Positions 45,577 to 54,610 of a DNA stretch of 64,000 bases are shown piece by piece; the stretch's first letter is position 1; every line of letters begins with the position of its first letter. The translations under genes and the position numbers were made by a program. This DNA comes from JAURDE01 sp965365285 (GTDB lineage: Bacteria > Bdellovibrionota > Bacteriovoracia > Bacteriovoracales > Bacteriovoracaceae). The notes beneath the pieces were generated by a model that saw only the letters and a list, made by a program, of their open reading frames with translations, was not told the origin of the DNA and did not search any database. The stretch covers positions 1 through 64,000 of the forward strand of contig CBDUBC010000004.1 of the NCBI GenBank assembly GCA_965365285.1, read 5' to 3'.

Positions 45577-45978
45577 TTATCGAACTTGAACTTCCACCTT
45601 ATCTCCAATCATGAATTTTCGAATTTCAAATTGAATCCCAGATTCATTTAAAGAGTAAGACTTCAGTTTTGTAATTGCTGTTTGATCCTCAGTGTGGACT
45701 ACCTCGATTTCACCGATTTTGACCTTGTGATTATACATTCTTTTAGAAGTGTAAGGATCGAGCCTTGAAACATTTCTGTAAACATCTAGTATCGTTCCTT
45801 TTTCAATTCCTTGAGTCTCTCCCATGGTCACATAAAAATTCTTTTTAAGAATTTCGTTTTCATAGCCCATAGGGAAGTCCTGAGTAATGCTATAAATGAT
45901 GAAATCTTTTCCTTGAGTCGGCTGAGTGATTGATAAGATCAGCCCTATAAGAATAATTTTTAAGTTTAGAATACGCAT
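45577..45978 (-). CDS. exported protein of unknown function
   Basis: This 133-residue protein has a signal peptide ending near QPTQGK and a beta-rich domain: GETQGIEKGTILDVYRNV, IGEIEVVHTEDQTAITKL and a final GDKVEVQVR. This pattern of a barrel with a GD.V ending resembles the C-terminal domain of flagellar FlgT-type and related envelope proteins, but the match is loose. The gene is convergent with the DHp-like gene with no bases between the stops. A weak FliA-like promoter lies upstream (46039-46065). Confidence 0.65.
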   Translation of the reverse strand: MRILNLKIILIGLILSITQPTQGKDFIIYSITQDFPMGYENEILKKNFYVTMGETQGIEKGTILDVYRNVSRLDPYTSKRMYNHKVKIGEIEVVHTEDQTAITKLKSYSLNESGIQFEIRKFMIGDKVEVQVR

Positions 45979-46038
45979 GGACCCTCCGATTGCCTTTTAA
46001 TGTGGGACAATCCTAGTCCACTGAAATGTTCTAAAAAC

Positions 46039-46065
46039 CTATCGACTTTTCAGGTATACACTAAA
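46039..46065 (-). promoter_or_regulatory. weak FliA-like promoter candidate
   Basis: On the minus strand TTTAGTGT (46065-46058), an 11-base spacer and GTCGATAG (46046-46039). The -10 matches six of eight and the -35 five of eight FliA positions. It is about 60 bases upstream of the gene ending at 45577. In AT-rich DNA a chance match is possible. Confidence 0.25.
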
Positions 46066-46095
46066 GGAAATAAATACCGGGTCGGCAAAATCTGC

Positions 46096-47727
46096 CTAAC
46101 GAATTTGCAAGTATTTGTATTTATTTGTGATAAGTGAGGACGGAATGTAGTTTTCAAGCTTCTTATGCTTAAGAACATAGCGGTTATCATAATACATCAT
46201 AATCCACGGAAGGTCATTTGAGACGATATCTTCAAGCTTTGAAATCATCTGAACTCTCTTCTCCCTCTCCGTTGTTTTAAGTGCCTTTTCTAAAAGCTTT
46301 TCAAACTTAGAATTGAAGTAAAAGGAAGCATTAGGACCTGGAGGAAAACTTTTTTTACTCAAAAGAGAGAGATTGTTTTCTGGATCTGGGTAATCCATCG
46401 CCCACCCATCAAGCCAAAATTGCAAATCTCCTCTTCGAAGTTTTTCTAAAAAAGCAGGGAAGGTGTTTTGAGAGATTTCTACCTCAATTCCAATTTCTGC
46501 TAGATCCTTTTTAATAAACTCGGCCATTTGCCTAGATTTTGTAGAAGTATTTCGTACATCAAATTTAATACTCAAAGGAAGGGCCACTCGTGCTCTTTTC
46601 AGAAGTTTCTTAGCCTTTTCGAGATCATATTCAAAGGGAGCAGCTCGTTTTGGATCATGCCCTTCAATACCTGGGGGAATAATAGAGTTTGCTTTTTGAG
46701 CAATGTTATTCGTAAAAAGAGTAATGAATTTATCTCTATTAATAGCATGGGCAATGGCTTGTCTTAGGTACTTATTTTTTCCTACAACAAAATCGTTCAT
46801 ATTAAAGGCAAGCCACCAATAGGTAAGAGAGCTCTCTTTTACAAGCTCAATCCCCTTATTATCAAGTTCATCTCGAAGCTCAAGGTTTTCATCAACAGCA
46901 TTTTGAAAGTTATCTGCATCAAGAGTCGTAAAATCAATTTTTTCACTTAAAAAATTAAGCCATCTAGTTTGAGTTTCCTTTAAAAGGTGAAATTGAATCT
47001 TTTCAATTTGGGGAAGGGTATCGTGGTAAATAGGAAAACGGGTGAGATAAGTATTTCCAATAGGGTTAAATCTCTCAAGAACAAAGGGACCAGTTCCAAT
47101 AATCTTATCACCTAAATTATTTTCATAATAGGTAACACTTTCTTCTGGGATTGGAGCAGTGAAGCTCATAGAAAGAGCATAGATCAGCTGAGGATAAGCT
47201 TCGGTCAATTTAATCTGAAGAGTATGGTCGTCAAGAGCTTTGAGTCCTTCAACTTTCGTTTGAAAAAGGCGGCTTAAATTTTTTCCCGCATTCTTTCGCG
47301 CCTCATTGAGTCCCACAATCTTATTATCAAAGAGCCACCAGCCTGGACTTTTAGTCGGAATAAAAGCGATCCGCTTAATTTGAGTGATGAAGTCTTTTGC
47401 CATAAGCTTTCGTCCTTTCTCAAAACTTTCATCGGGGTGGTAATTCACATTTTTTTTAATTTTAATTGTATAGGTGAGTCTATCCTCTGAGATTTCAGGC
47501 ATAGAAAAAGCAAGAAGAGGAATTACTTTATAGGGTCTCTCTTTATAATCATATTGATAAAGAGATTCATAACCTTGATAGACGATCTCTGCACTGGCCC
47601 CATCATAACTTAAAGCAGGATCGAGAGTACTTGCTTCACTAGACAAAGCAAGGTTTAGTCCTTTGGTATAAGGATTTTGTTTTTTAGTACAGCCTAAGAG
47701 CAGAAGAATAAGTATAAAATATTTCAT
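46096..47727 (-). CDS. peptide/oligopeptide ABC transporter substrate-binding lipoprotein
   Basis: This 543-residue periplasmic binding protein belongs to the SBP_bac_5 (OppA/DppA) family. The signal peptide ends in a lipobox LLGC (Cys13), so it is a lipoprotein. Family features include EASTLDPALSYDGASAEIVY, YTIKIKKNVNYHPD and WLDGWAMDYPDPEN. Permease and ATPase genes are absent from the window, so it may work with a distant transporter. Peptide uptake would suit a predator's diet, but the ligand is unknown. Confidence 0.93.
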   Translation of the reverse strand: MKYFILILLLLGCTKKQNPYTKGLNLALSSEASTLDPALSYDGASAEIVYQGYESLYQYDYKERPYKVIPLLAFSMPEISEDRLTYTIKIKKNVNYHPDESFEKGRKLMAKDFITQIKRIAFIPTKSPGWWLFDNKIVGLNEARKNAGKNLSRLFQTKVEGLKALDDHTLQIKLTEAYPQLIYALSMSFTAPIPEESVTYYENNLGDKIIGTGPFVLERFNPIGNTYLTRFPIYHDTLPQIEKIQFHLLKETQTRWLNFLSEKIDFTTLDADNFQNAVDENLELRDELDNKGIELVKESSLTYWWLAFNMNDFVVGKNKYLRQAIAHAINRDKFITLFTNNIAQKANSIIPPGIEGHDPKRAAPFEYDLEKAKKLLKRARVALPLSIKFDVRNTSTKSRQMAEFIKKDLAEIGIEVEISQNTFPAFLEKLRRGDLQFWLDGWAMDYPDPENNLSLLSKKSFPPGPNASFYFNSKFEKLLEKALKTTEREKRVQMISKLEDIVSNDLPWIMMYYDNRYVLKHKKLENYIPSSLITNKYKYLQIR

Positions 47728-47748
47728 GATGAAAACATATCATGAGTA

Positions 47749-48246
47749 TTACTCGACGTCTTGATCAAGGATATCTTCTACCATCTCTTTTGCTGAATCA
47801 AAATCAACACCTTTTGATAAAACAAAGCGCAGTAATTTGTTTTTAATCTTTTCGCTTTGCTTTAAATCACTAGAGTCAAATGTGTGAGGGAGTTTAGATT
47901 TTAATAGCTCTTTCAGTTCTCCTTGAGGATTAATAGCATAATCACGCAGGATTTCATCATACTGATCTTTATTTAAATAAAGATTCTTTTTTTCTAATTC
48001 TTTTCGAATAAGCTCAAAAGAGAGTCCTTTTTTAGATCGCCTGCGAACATAGCTTTCTAAAAACGCTTCTTCTTTAAAAAGTCTTTTTTTCTTGAGCTCA
48101 TTTAGGACATCTTCGGCTACAGTCTCATCATAACCTTTGGACGTAATTTTATGAAGGAGATCGTGAGAAGAATAATCCTGGCCGCTAAGGAGTTTAACGG
48201 CCAGTTGGAATGCGGTTCTGTGTTCTTCGGTTATTGAACTGATTTC
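47749..48246 (-). CDS. recX: RecX-like RecA regulator with no ATG/GTG/TTG start
   Basis: Directly downstream of recA, the minus strand is open for 165 codons from a TAA at 48249-48247 to the stop at 47751-47749. The translation matches RecX, a RecA modulator: AFQLAVKLLSGQDYSSHDLL, then KGYDETVAEDVLNELKKKRL, then SYVRRRSKKGLSFELIRKEL. No ATG, GTG or TTG lies before the conserved core. Candidate starts are ATC at 48243-48241, six bases after a GAGG, or ATA at 48234-48232, overlapping the recA stop as ATAA. Both would give about 161-164 residues, a normal RecX length. A frameshifted RecA-RecX product or a sequence error are alternatives. Confidence 0.8.
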   Translation of the reverse strand, partial: EISSITEEHRTAFQLAVKLLSGQDYSSHDLLHKITSKGYDETVAEDVLNELKKKRLFKEEAFLESYVRRRSKKGLSFELIRKELEKKNLYLNKDQYDEILRDYAINPQGELKELLKSKLPHTFDSSDLKQSEKIKNKLLRFVLSKGVDFDSAKEMVEDILDQDVE

Positions 48247-49349
48247 TTACCTCGAGTTGATTTCTTTTTCTTTGGAACTTCTACAGGAGTTTCTTCGTCT
48301 ACAATCTCTCCTGTTTCTTCATTAATCATCTCTGTTTGAGGTCCATCAACAAGTCCTCTTTTTACAAGAATTTTATTTTTTACTTCTTCCATAATATCTG
48401 GGTTTTCTGAAAGGAAGGTCTTAGAATTTTCTCGTCCTTGACCAATCTTTGTTCCGTTATAGCTAAACCAAGCTCCGGCCTTATCAATGATGTTTTCTGC
48501 AACAGCAAGATCAAGAAGATCACCTGTCTTAGAAATCCCTTCTCCATACATAATATCGAACTCAACATTAGTAAAAGGAGGAGCGACTTTATTTTTTACA
48601 ACTTTAACTTTAGTTCGGTTACCAATATATTTTTCCCCTTCTTTAATGGCCCCAATTCTTCGAATATCAATTCTTACAGAGGAGTAAAATTTAAGAGCGT
48701 TTCCACCTGTTGTTGTCTCTGGGTTACCGAACATAACTCCAATTTTCATACGAAGCTGGTTAATGAAGATAACGGTACAGTTTGATCTTGCGATCGATCC
48801 TGTAAGCTTTCGAAGAGCTTGAGACATCAGTCTTGCTTGAAGACCCATATGAGAATCTCCCATATCGCCTTCTAGTTCAGCTCGTGGAGTAAGAGCAGCA
48901 ACAGAGTCAACGATCAAAAGGTTAACAGCACCTGAACGTACAAGCATATCAGCAATTTCAAGGGCCTGTTCACCACTATCCGGTTGAGAGATCAGAGTCT
49001 TAGAAACATTAAGTCCAAGCTTTTCTGCATAACCAGTATCAAGAGCATGTTCAGCATCAACGAAAGCAACAGTTCCACCTGCTTTTTGACATTCGGCCGC
49101 AATATGAAGAGTAAGAGTTGTTTTCCCTGATGACTCCGGTCCGTATATTTCAATGATTCTTCCTTGAGGAATACCTCCTACTCCAAGAGCAAGGTCAAGA
49201 CCTAAACATCCAGTTGGGATAACTGGAATTTTTGCCTTAGGTTCTGCTTCAAATTTCATGATGGCACCTTTACCGAATTGTTTTTCGATATTAGCGAGTG
49301 CCATATCAAGCGCTTTAGTTTTGTCTGATTCTGGATTTGTTTTGGCCAT
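48231..49349 (-). CDS. recA: recombinase RecA
   Basis: RecA forms filaments on single-stranded DNA for recombination and SOS induction. The 372 residues show Walker A GPESSGKT at 70-77, VDSVAALTPRAELEGDMGD, the QALRKLTGSI segment and NQLRMKIGVMFGNPE (loop L1/L2 region). The C-terminal tail is longer than in E. coli (353) and ends basic (KKKKSTRGKKSVQ) instead of the usual acidic end. The 3' end overlaps the recX-like reading frame. Confidence 0.97.
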   Translation of the reverse strand: MAKTNPESDKTKALDMALANIEKQFGKGAIMKFEAEPKAKIPVIPTGCLGLDLALGVGGIPQGRIIEIYGPESSGKTTLTLHIAAECQKAGGTVAFVDAEHALDTGYAEKLGLNVSKTLISQPDSGEQALEIADMLVRSGAVNLLIVDSVAALTPRAELEGDMGDSHMGLQARLMSQALRKLTGSIARSNCTVIFINQLRMKIGVMFGNPETTTGGNALKFYSSVRIDIRRIGAIKEGEKYIGNRTKVKVVKNKVAPPFTNVEFDIMYGEGISKTGDLLDLAVAENIIDKAGAWFSYNGTKIGQGRENSKTFLSENPDIMEEVKNKILVKRGLVDGPQTEMINEETGEIVDEETPVEVPKKKKSTRGKKSVQ

Positions 49350-49438
49350 GTTGATCTCCTATTTTAATTTTTTAATTGTGTAAGCAATCAGGTGAATAGA
49401 TTTGAGGTCTCTAATTCACAGAAAATAAAAAGAGTTTC

Positions 49439-49452
49439 ATACAAGTTTGTAT
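49439..49452. promoter_or_regulatory. perfect inverted repeat upstream of recA
   Basis: ATACAA-GT-TTGTAT is a perfect 6-2-6 palindrome about 90-103 bases upstream of the recA ATG, within the 160-base recA-pgpA gap. It is a candidate repressor operator (for example LexA), but it does not match the LexA boxes I know for related bacteria. Confidence 0.35.
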
Positions 49453-49509
49453 TTAATTTTTATTTCTTAATTAAAATCGTATGCGTAGGTGATACGTAAG
49501 TCAATACGG

Positions 49510-50001
49510 TTAAGAAGAAAATAAGCCAAAGTGAAATAGTGTGGCATAAACGAGCCCCGCATAAACTCCGGACACGAGATCATCGATGATAATACCAGAG
49601 CCGTGTTTGAGCTTATCAAAATAACTCGCAGGCCAAATTTTCACGATATCAAAAAATCTAAAAAGGATAAAAAGAGTCAGGTGATGAAGCAGCCCGGGGT
49701 CTTTTATGAATAACCACGCAACGCTCATCCCTAGGACTTCATCAATAACGATCCATTGCGGATCATGCAGATCGTACTCCGTTTCAATATGATGAGCTAG
49801 GTAACAAGATAAAATCGTTGTGATGAGTATAAAGGGGAGAAATAAAACAAAAGGTGGTCGTAATTGTGCAAGGAAGTAAAGAACTGGCATAATGGCCAGG
49901 GTTCCCATGGTGCCTGGCGCCTTAGGAGAGAATCCTACACCAAAAAAACTTAAAAAAAAGATGACAGGTCTTTTAACAGATAAAGATTTTTTTTCATTCA
50001 T
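49510..50001 (-). CDS. pgpA: phosphatidylglycerophosphatase A
   Basis: PgpA dephosphorylates phosphatidylglycerophosphate at the inner membrane. The 163 residues show GVGFSPKAPGTMGTLAI near the N terminus, WIVIDEVLGMSVAW in the middle and DDLVSGVYAGLVYA at the end, with three or four hydrophobic segments. Length is normal. It lies upstream of recA on the same strand, separated by 160 bases, and is divergent from the RelA/SpoT-fold gene. Confidence 0.93.
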   Translation of the reverse strand: MNEKKSLSVKRPVIFFLSFFGVGFSPKAPGTMGTLAIMPVLYFLAQLRPPFVLFLPFILITTILSCYLAHHIETEYDLHDPQWIVIDEVLGMSVAWLFIKDPGLLHHLTLFILFRFFDIVKIWPASYFDKLKHGSGIIIDDLVSGVYAGLVYATLFHFGLFSS

Positions 50002-50033
50002 TACGTTTCTTTTGTTAATGTTAGATACTTTAT

Positions 50034-51293
50034 ATGGAAAGACCGTCTTATTTGTCTAAATATCTTTTTGATTGGGGAACACTTGATGTTGTCATTAATG
50101 GTCATTCGCCATTGGACACAAAGCATTTTATTTCTCCCATTCGTAACACTGAGCAAGCAGAGCAGTTTCTTCAAGGGTATGGATTTGATCCACATGATCC
50201 TGTTAGTAAAGCTGAGCTCTTTGGAAACTTTCAAGAAGCACTTTCTTTTATTAAAAAATTCTTTCTTAAAGAGGGAGATCCAGACGGTCTTAATCTCAAA
50301 ATACCTCAAACCATCTTTCTTATAACCGATATCGCCGAGCTTCTCATGCTCACAAACTACAAAGGTGATGATCCAAAAGAGATGGAAGATCGATTGTGGG
50401 CAGAGATTATCCTAAAGGTCATGCACACGATTCTCCACGTTGATAAAGACCTTCGTTCAAACTATTTTAATATTATTCAAACGCAGGTTTTTGATCGTTT
50501 CTATAAAGTTCTTCATCGCGCTGAAGGGGAAAAGCTTTTCTTAGGAAAAGAGAGTGATCCAAATCGTATTCCACTCGTGGATTTTGAAACTAAATCTAAA
50601 AAGACGAGAGAGTCTGTAATTATTAAGCTTCTTCATAAGCCAGAAAATGTAGCTGAGGAATTATTTGATCGAATTGGTGTTCGTTTTGTTACAGAGAAAA
50701 GAAGTGATACTTTAAAAGTTGTAAACTTTCTTGTTTCTCAAAATGTCGTTGTCCCTCATAATATTAAGCCTAGTCGATCAATTAATAACCTATACGATAT
50801 TGATAAACTAAGAAAAGATTACAAAGCTCTTGTTAAAAAAGCCATCGCAGAAAAATTAGAAGAACAGGATTTTTCTGAGGCGTTAAACAAAATATTTATG
50901 GAAAGTGAACTTAATGCTGATGGAAAAAATAAAGTGAATCCTCATTCTCTTGGAGGATATCGATCGATTCAGTTCACAGCTAGACAACTAATTAAATATA
51001 CAAATCCTTTTCAGCAGCAATTCAATAATCTTAAAAGCTTTGCAAGATCGGAAGATCCTAATAGTCCTATCACAGAAAAAATTCTATCTATGGATATCTC
51101 TTTAATTGCAAGAGATATTCGCTTTTTTTATCCCTTTGAAATTCAGGTCATGGATGAAGAACTCTTTCGGATCAATTCAGAGGGAGCTGCCTCTCATCAA
51201 GAGTATAAGAAGGCACAAAAAAACTCGGCAAGAAACCGAGTTTTTAAACCACTGCTGAAGTTTAAAGGTTTAGACGTCGCGGGTAAGGAATAA
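50034..51293 (+). CDS. RelA/SpoT-fold nucleotidyltransferase-like protein with long N-terminal extension
   Basis: In this 419-residue soluble protein the C-terminal half carries a series of motifs in the order of (p)ppGpp synthetase domains: KSKKTRESVIIKLL (about 187-200), FDRIGVRFV with D212 (DI.GIR-type), GGYRSIQFTA with Y309, FEIQV with E369, and SHQEYKKAQ with H388/Y391/K392 (H..YK-type). No HD hydrolase domain is present, and the first 180 residues have no recognisable fold. Synthetase activity is possible but not shown. It overlaps the convergent hydrolase gene by 24 bases. Confidence 0.78.
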   Translation: MERPSYLSKYLFDWGTLDVVINGHSPLDTKHFISPIRNTEQAEQFLQGYGFDPHDPVSKAELFGNFQEALSFIKKFFLKEGDPDGLNLKIPQTIFLITDIAELLMLTNYKGDDPKEMEDRLWAEIILKVMHTILHVDKDLRSNYFNIIQTQVFDRFYKVLHRAEGEKLFLGKESDPNRIPLVDFETKSKKTRESVIIKLLHKPENVAEELFDRIGVRFVTEKRSDTLKVVNFLVSQNVVVPHNIKPSRSINNLYDIDKLRKDYKALVKKAIAEKLEEQDFSEALNKIFMESELNADGKNKVNPHSLGGYRSIQFTARQLIKYTNPFQQQFNNLKSFARSEDPNSPITEKILSMDISLIARDIRFFYPFEIQVMDEELFRINSEGAASHQEYKKAQKNSARNRVFKPLLKFKGLDVAGKE

Positions 51294-52160
51294 TTCGATT
51301 CGTTCATTTAAAAGATGAGGGAAGTCTGCTTGTGGGACATGGCTCCCTTCATTTAAAATATAGATTTCTGAATCTTTAATAAACTTCTTAAAAATGAATT
51401 GAAGATGATTAGGAATTATATTATCGCGATCTCCACCTACGATTAGAGTTCGCGCTTTAATTCTTTCCAAAACATTTATAATCGCATGATTTTGCATTTC
51501 ATTATAGAGCTGAAAGAAAAGAAACGGATTAAGCTCTCCAATCTTTCTCAGGTAGGTTTTCACAAAGTCTTCACTACTTGCAGTTGGATTAAAACCTCCA
51601 TTTCGAACCATAGAGGTAATGATTTTTGATTTATAGGAGTTTTTTATTAAAAACTTATGAATATCGGGAAAGTTTCTTGCTTGTTTTTCAATAAAAGGCA
51701 TAAGAACATTAAATATCTTAGAATCAAACATAGTATCATTTGGGGGAAAGGCGGTTCCTGAAATTAGAATGAGACCTTTCACTTTTTGTGGAAAGCGATT
51801 TGCACACTCGAGTGATATATTTACTCCCATCGAATGGCCTAAAAGATATATATTTTCTGTCTCAAATAAATCAAAAAGTTGCTTCATGTCCGATAAAATA
51901 TTTTCGTAGGTACAGGTTGTGATGTCTTGATCGCCAGAACTTTCAAAATGGCAGCGATAATCATGAAGAAGAATTTGATAATTAAGTTTCTCTAGAAAAG
52001 GAATCTGATAGCTCCACTGAAATTGGGAACAAACTAGCCCATAGTTAAAGACAAGTAGCTTTTTGTTGGAATCAATTTTTTCAGGCAAAAAATTAGTCTG
52101 AAAAGAGATCTTTGTCCCATCCTCAGTTATGAAATGACCAGGGTGATAATCACTTAACAT
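51270..52160 (-). CDS. alpha/beta-hydrolase
   Basis: This is an alpha/beta-hydrolase of about 296 residues. The nucleophile elbow LLGHSMGVN carries the serine, the acid candidate lies in VGGDRDNIIP, and the histidine in NEGSHVPQADFP; an oxyanion region NYGLVCSQFQW follows the first strands. No signal peptide is seen. The substrate is unknown. I chose the ATG at 52160-52158, which overlaps the FHA gene by 11 bases, over a TTG at 52190. Confidence 0.87.
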   Translation of the reverse strand: MLSDYHPGHFITEDGTKISFQTNFLPEKIDSNKKLLVFNYGLVCSQFQWSYQIPFLEKLNYQILLHDYRCHFESSGDQDITTCTYENILSDMKQLFDLFETENIYLLGHSMGVNISLECANRFPQKVKGLILISGTAFPPNDTMFDSKIFNVLMPFIEKQARNFPDIHKFLIKNSYKSKIITSMVRNGGFNPTASSEDFVKTYLRKIGELNPFLFFQLYNEMQNHAIINVLERIKARTLIVGGDRDNIIPNHLQFIFKKFIKDSEIYILNEGSHVPQADFPHLLNERIELFLTRDV

Positions 52161-52581
52161 AGCGATCTCTTTCAATGACCTTAAGTTCAAGTTCTATATT
52201 CTGAAGTACATCAATGAGAGTCGGACGCTCCAGCTCTATTTCTTCATACTGATTCCTGAAATTTTCTAAAAGATCGACTTTAGGATTTGGAATGTGCTTA
52301 GTAATTTTAAAAACTGTACTACCAATTTTGATTTCTTCTCCAAGCTTATAAATAATACCTTCAATAATCTTTTTTCCAGAATAATAGAAAATACAGCTAT
52401 CTGGCGCATCTATATGAATTTTTTTATCAAGCTTAATTTCAAGATGTCTAAGATGAATATGATCATCTAGAATAATGAGATCATTTTGCAAGGACCGACC
52501 TACGGTCATCATCGACTTTTGGTAAATGTGGGTTCCTAGTATATCTTGATCAGGGGAAGAGAGTATTTCAAATTCAATCAT
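52150..52581 (-). CDS. FHA-domain protein
   Basis: This 143-residue cytoplasmic protein has one FHA domain (about 20-95): MTVGRSLQNDLIILDDHIHL followed by RHLEIKL, equivalent to GR...NDI.L.D..VS..H. FHA domains bind phosphothreonine. The serine of the usual S..H motif is replaced here by leucine before RH, which may weaken phospho-binding. It is coupled to the hydrolase gene downstream and lies 25 bases after recG. Confidence 0.8.
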   Translation of the reverse strand: MIEFEILSSPDQDILGTHIYQKSMMTVGRSLQNDLIILDDHIHLRHLEIKLDKKIHIDAPDSCIFYYSGKKIIEGIIYKLGEEIKIGSTVFKITKHIPNPKVDLLENFRNQYEEIELERPTLIDVLQNIELELKVIERDRYVK

Positions 52582-52606
52582 ATCCCTATTTTAACTTCAA
52601 GAGAGG

Positions 52607-54610
52607 TTATAAGGTAGAGGAAATTTGTTTCATCTGATAATTCTCCTTTAGCTTTTGAACCAGAAGATCTTTGTCTTTTTCTAGAATCTCTTCTATATCC
52701 TCTTGAACTTGATGGAGGGTATTGATATCAAATTCAAAAAAGGTGCTTCCTGACTGGTTAGTTCCAAACAAATCACCTTGACCTCTAATCTCTAGGTCCT
52801 TTTCGGCGATTAAAAAACCGTCAGAATGCTCTTCAAGGATTTTAAGTCTTGCTTTAGAGTCATCAGAAATATTATTTTCCTGAATGAGGAAAAAATAGCC
52901 CTGAAGTTGCCCTCGGCCCACTCGACCTCTTAGTTGATGGAGTGTTGATAATCCAAAACGTTCAGGGTTTAAGACCGCCATAAGGGTGGCATTAGGAATA
53001 TTAATCCCTACTTCAATAACAGTCGTTGATACAAGAATATCAATCTTTTTATTTTTAAACTGATTAATGATTTTGACTTTTTCATCTGCCAGCATTCTTC
53101 CATGAAGAGATTGAATATTAAACTGAGAAAAAATTTTATTAAGCCTTTGAATTGTAACTTCGAGATTATTAAGACTACTATCTTCATCATCAATTTTAGG
53201 AACAACAAAAAAAGCTTGCTCTCCTTGCTCTAATTTTTTATGAACAAAACCTAAGAACTTAGAAAAGTTTTTTTGAGTCACAATTCTTGATTGGATAGGC
53301 TTTTTAAAAGAGGGGAGAGTTTTGATAGTTGAGATCTCTAAATCGCCAAATTGTGTTAGCTTAAGGGATCGAGGAATAGGGGTAGCACTCATGATGAGAG
53401 AGTGCGTTCTCGGATATTTTCTTAATAGATAATTCCTCTGCTCTACTCCAAATTTATGCTGCTCATCTATAATGAATAGGCCTAAATTTTTAAATTCTAT
53501 ACCCTCTTGTAAAAGAGAGTGGGTTCCCACAATAACCTTGATGGTCCCCACTGAAATCCCTTCATATATTTCTCTTTTTTCCTGGGCCGGAGTTGAACCC
53601 AATAAAATTTTGGCTTTTTTAAAATAATGTTCAAACTCTTCGAAATGCTGATTAGCAAGTGCCTCGGTTGGACATAGGATCGCAATTTGAAAATTACTTT
53701 CAAAAAAGATTTTTGTCGCTAAAAGGGCGATTGCCGTTTTTCCACAACCAACATCTCCTTGAAGAAGTCGCATCATGGGGTATCCTAGACCAATATCCTT
53801 AATAATATCATTAATAGAAACAAACTGATCCTCAGTTAATTCGAAGGGCAGTATTTTAAACAGATCATTAGGTATATTTTTTAAAAGAGGAGCTTTATTT
53901 TTGGTACGCATCTTTTTTCGTAAAATAATTTTGAGCTGATGATTAAAATACTGCTCATACTGAAGCCTCTCAAATGCTTTTTGTTGATCAGCGTAATCAA
54001 TAAGACCGTGTATCATTTGAAGAGACTCACTAAGATCAGGTAGTTGTCTTTTTTTAAGAATATAGCTTGGAATCGATTCTTTTATTTCATCCCATACGCT
54101 TTGGGGGATTTTTTGTATGACCTTTTTAATTTGAAAGCCTTTTGCCTCACCAATATCAGGATAATCAATTTTGACATGATCCTCAGAAAGAGTTGGGTTT
54201 ATGATTTGAAATTTACCCTTATATTTTCCGACTTTTCCAAAAAAGGTGATTTCCTCTAGATCAAGGAGCTTTTTTTCTAATTGGGGATAAGAATTAAACC
54301 ATCGCAGGGTGAGAAGACTATCGGACTCAAGATCTTCAACAATAACCGTTAGATTTTTAAGTAGTGTTTTACCTCTTCTTTTTGAGTAGTACTGTGGGAC
54401 AGACTTCACGTCTTTAATAATGCCTCGACCTTTAAAGATGGCATTCTCCTCTAGATCAGCAAAAGATTTGGCGTCAGGAATCCAATCAAGCCTTTTAGGA
54501 AAGACATAAATAAGCTGCTCAAGAATATCTACTCCAGCATCTTTTAAGGCTTGATATGTTTTTGTTTTTCGAGATGAAAATAGTACTTCTAAAGGACTAT
54601 TTAAATTCAA
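52607..54610 (-). CDS. recG: ATP-dependent DNA helicase RecG
   Basis: RecG remodels stalled replication forks and Holliday junctions. The 667 residues comprise an N-terminal wedge (OB) domain, Walker A GDVGCGKTAIALLATK, the motif II FIIDEQHKFGVEQR, SATPIPRSL, and the helicase C-terminal motif QLRGRVGRGQLQGY. Length is near normal. Its start overlaps the end of greA by 14 bases. Confidence 0.96.
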   Translation of the reverse strand: MNLNSPLEVLFSSRKTKTYQALKDAGVDILEQLIYVFPKRLDWIPDAKSFADLEENAIFKGRGIIKDVKSVPQYYSKRRGKTLLKNLTVIVEDLESDSLLTLRWFNSYPQLEKKLLDLEEITFFGKVGKYKGKFQIINPTLSEDHVKIDYPDIGEAKGFQIKKVIQKIPQSVWDEIKESIPSYILKKRQLPDLSESLQMIHGLIDYADQQKAFERLQYEQYFNHQLKIILRKKMRTKNKAPLLKNIPNDLFKILPFELTEDQFVSINDIIKDIGLGYPMMRLLQGDVGCGKTAIALLATKIFFESNFQIAILCPTEALANQHFEEFEHYFKKAKILLGSTPAQEKREIYEGISVGTIKVIVGTHSLLQEGIEFKNLGLFIIDEQHKFGVEQRNYLLRKYPRTHSLIMSATPIPRSLKLTQFGDLEISTIKTLPSFKKPIQSRIVTQKNFSKFLGFVHKKLEQGEQAFFVVPKIDDEDSSLNNLEVTIQRLNKIFSQFNIQSLHGRMLADEKVKIINQFKNKKIDILVSTTVIEVGINIPNATLMAVLNPERFGLSTLHQLRGRVGRGQLQGYFFLIQENNISDDSKARLKILEEHSDGFLIAEKDLEIRGQGDLFGTNQSGSTFFEFDINTLHQVQEDIEEILEKDKDLLVQKLKENYQMKQISSTL

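Noticed and set aside
49350..49509. Bdellovibrio-type LexA box (TTAC-N3-GTAA) upstream of recA
   Set aside because: I looked for it in the gap on both strands and did not find it; only a different palindrome is present.
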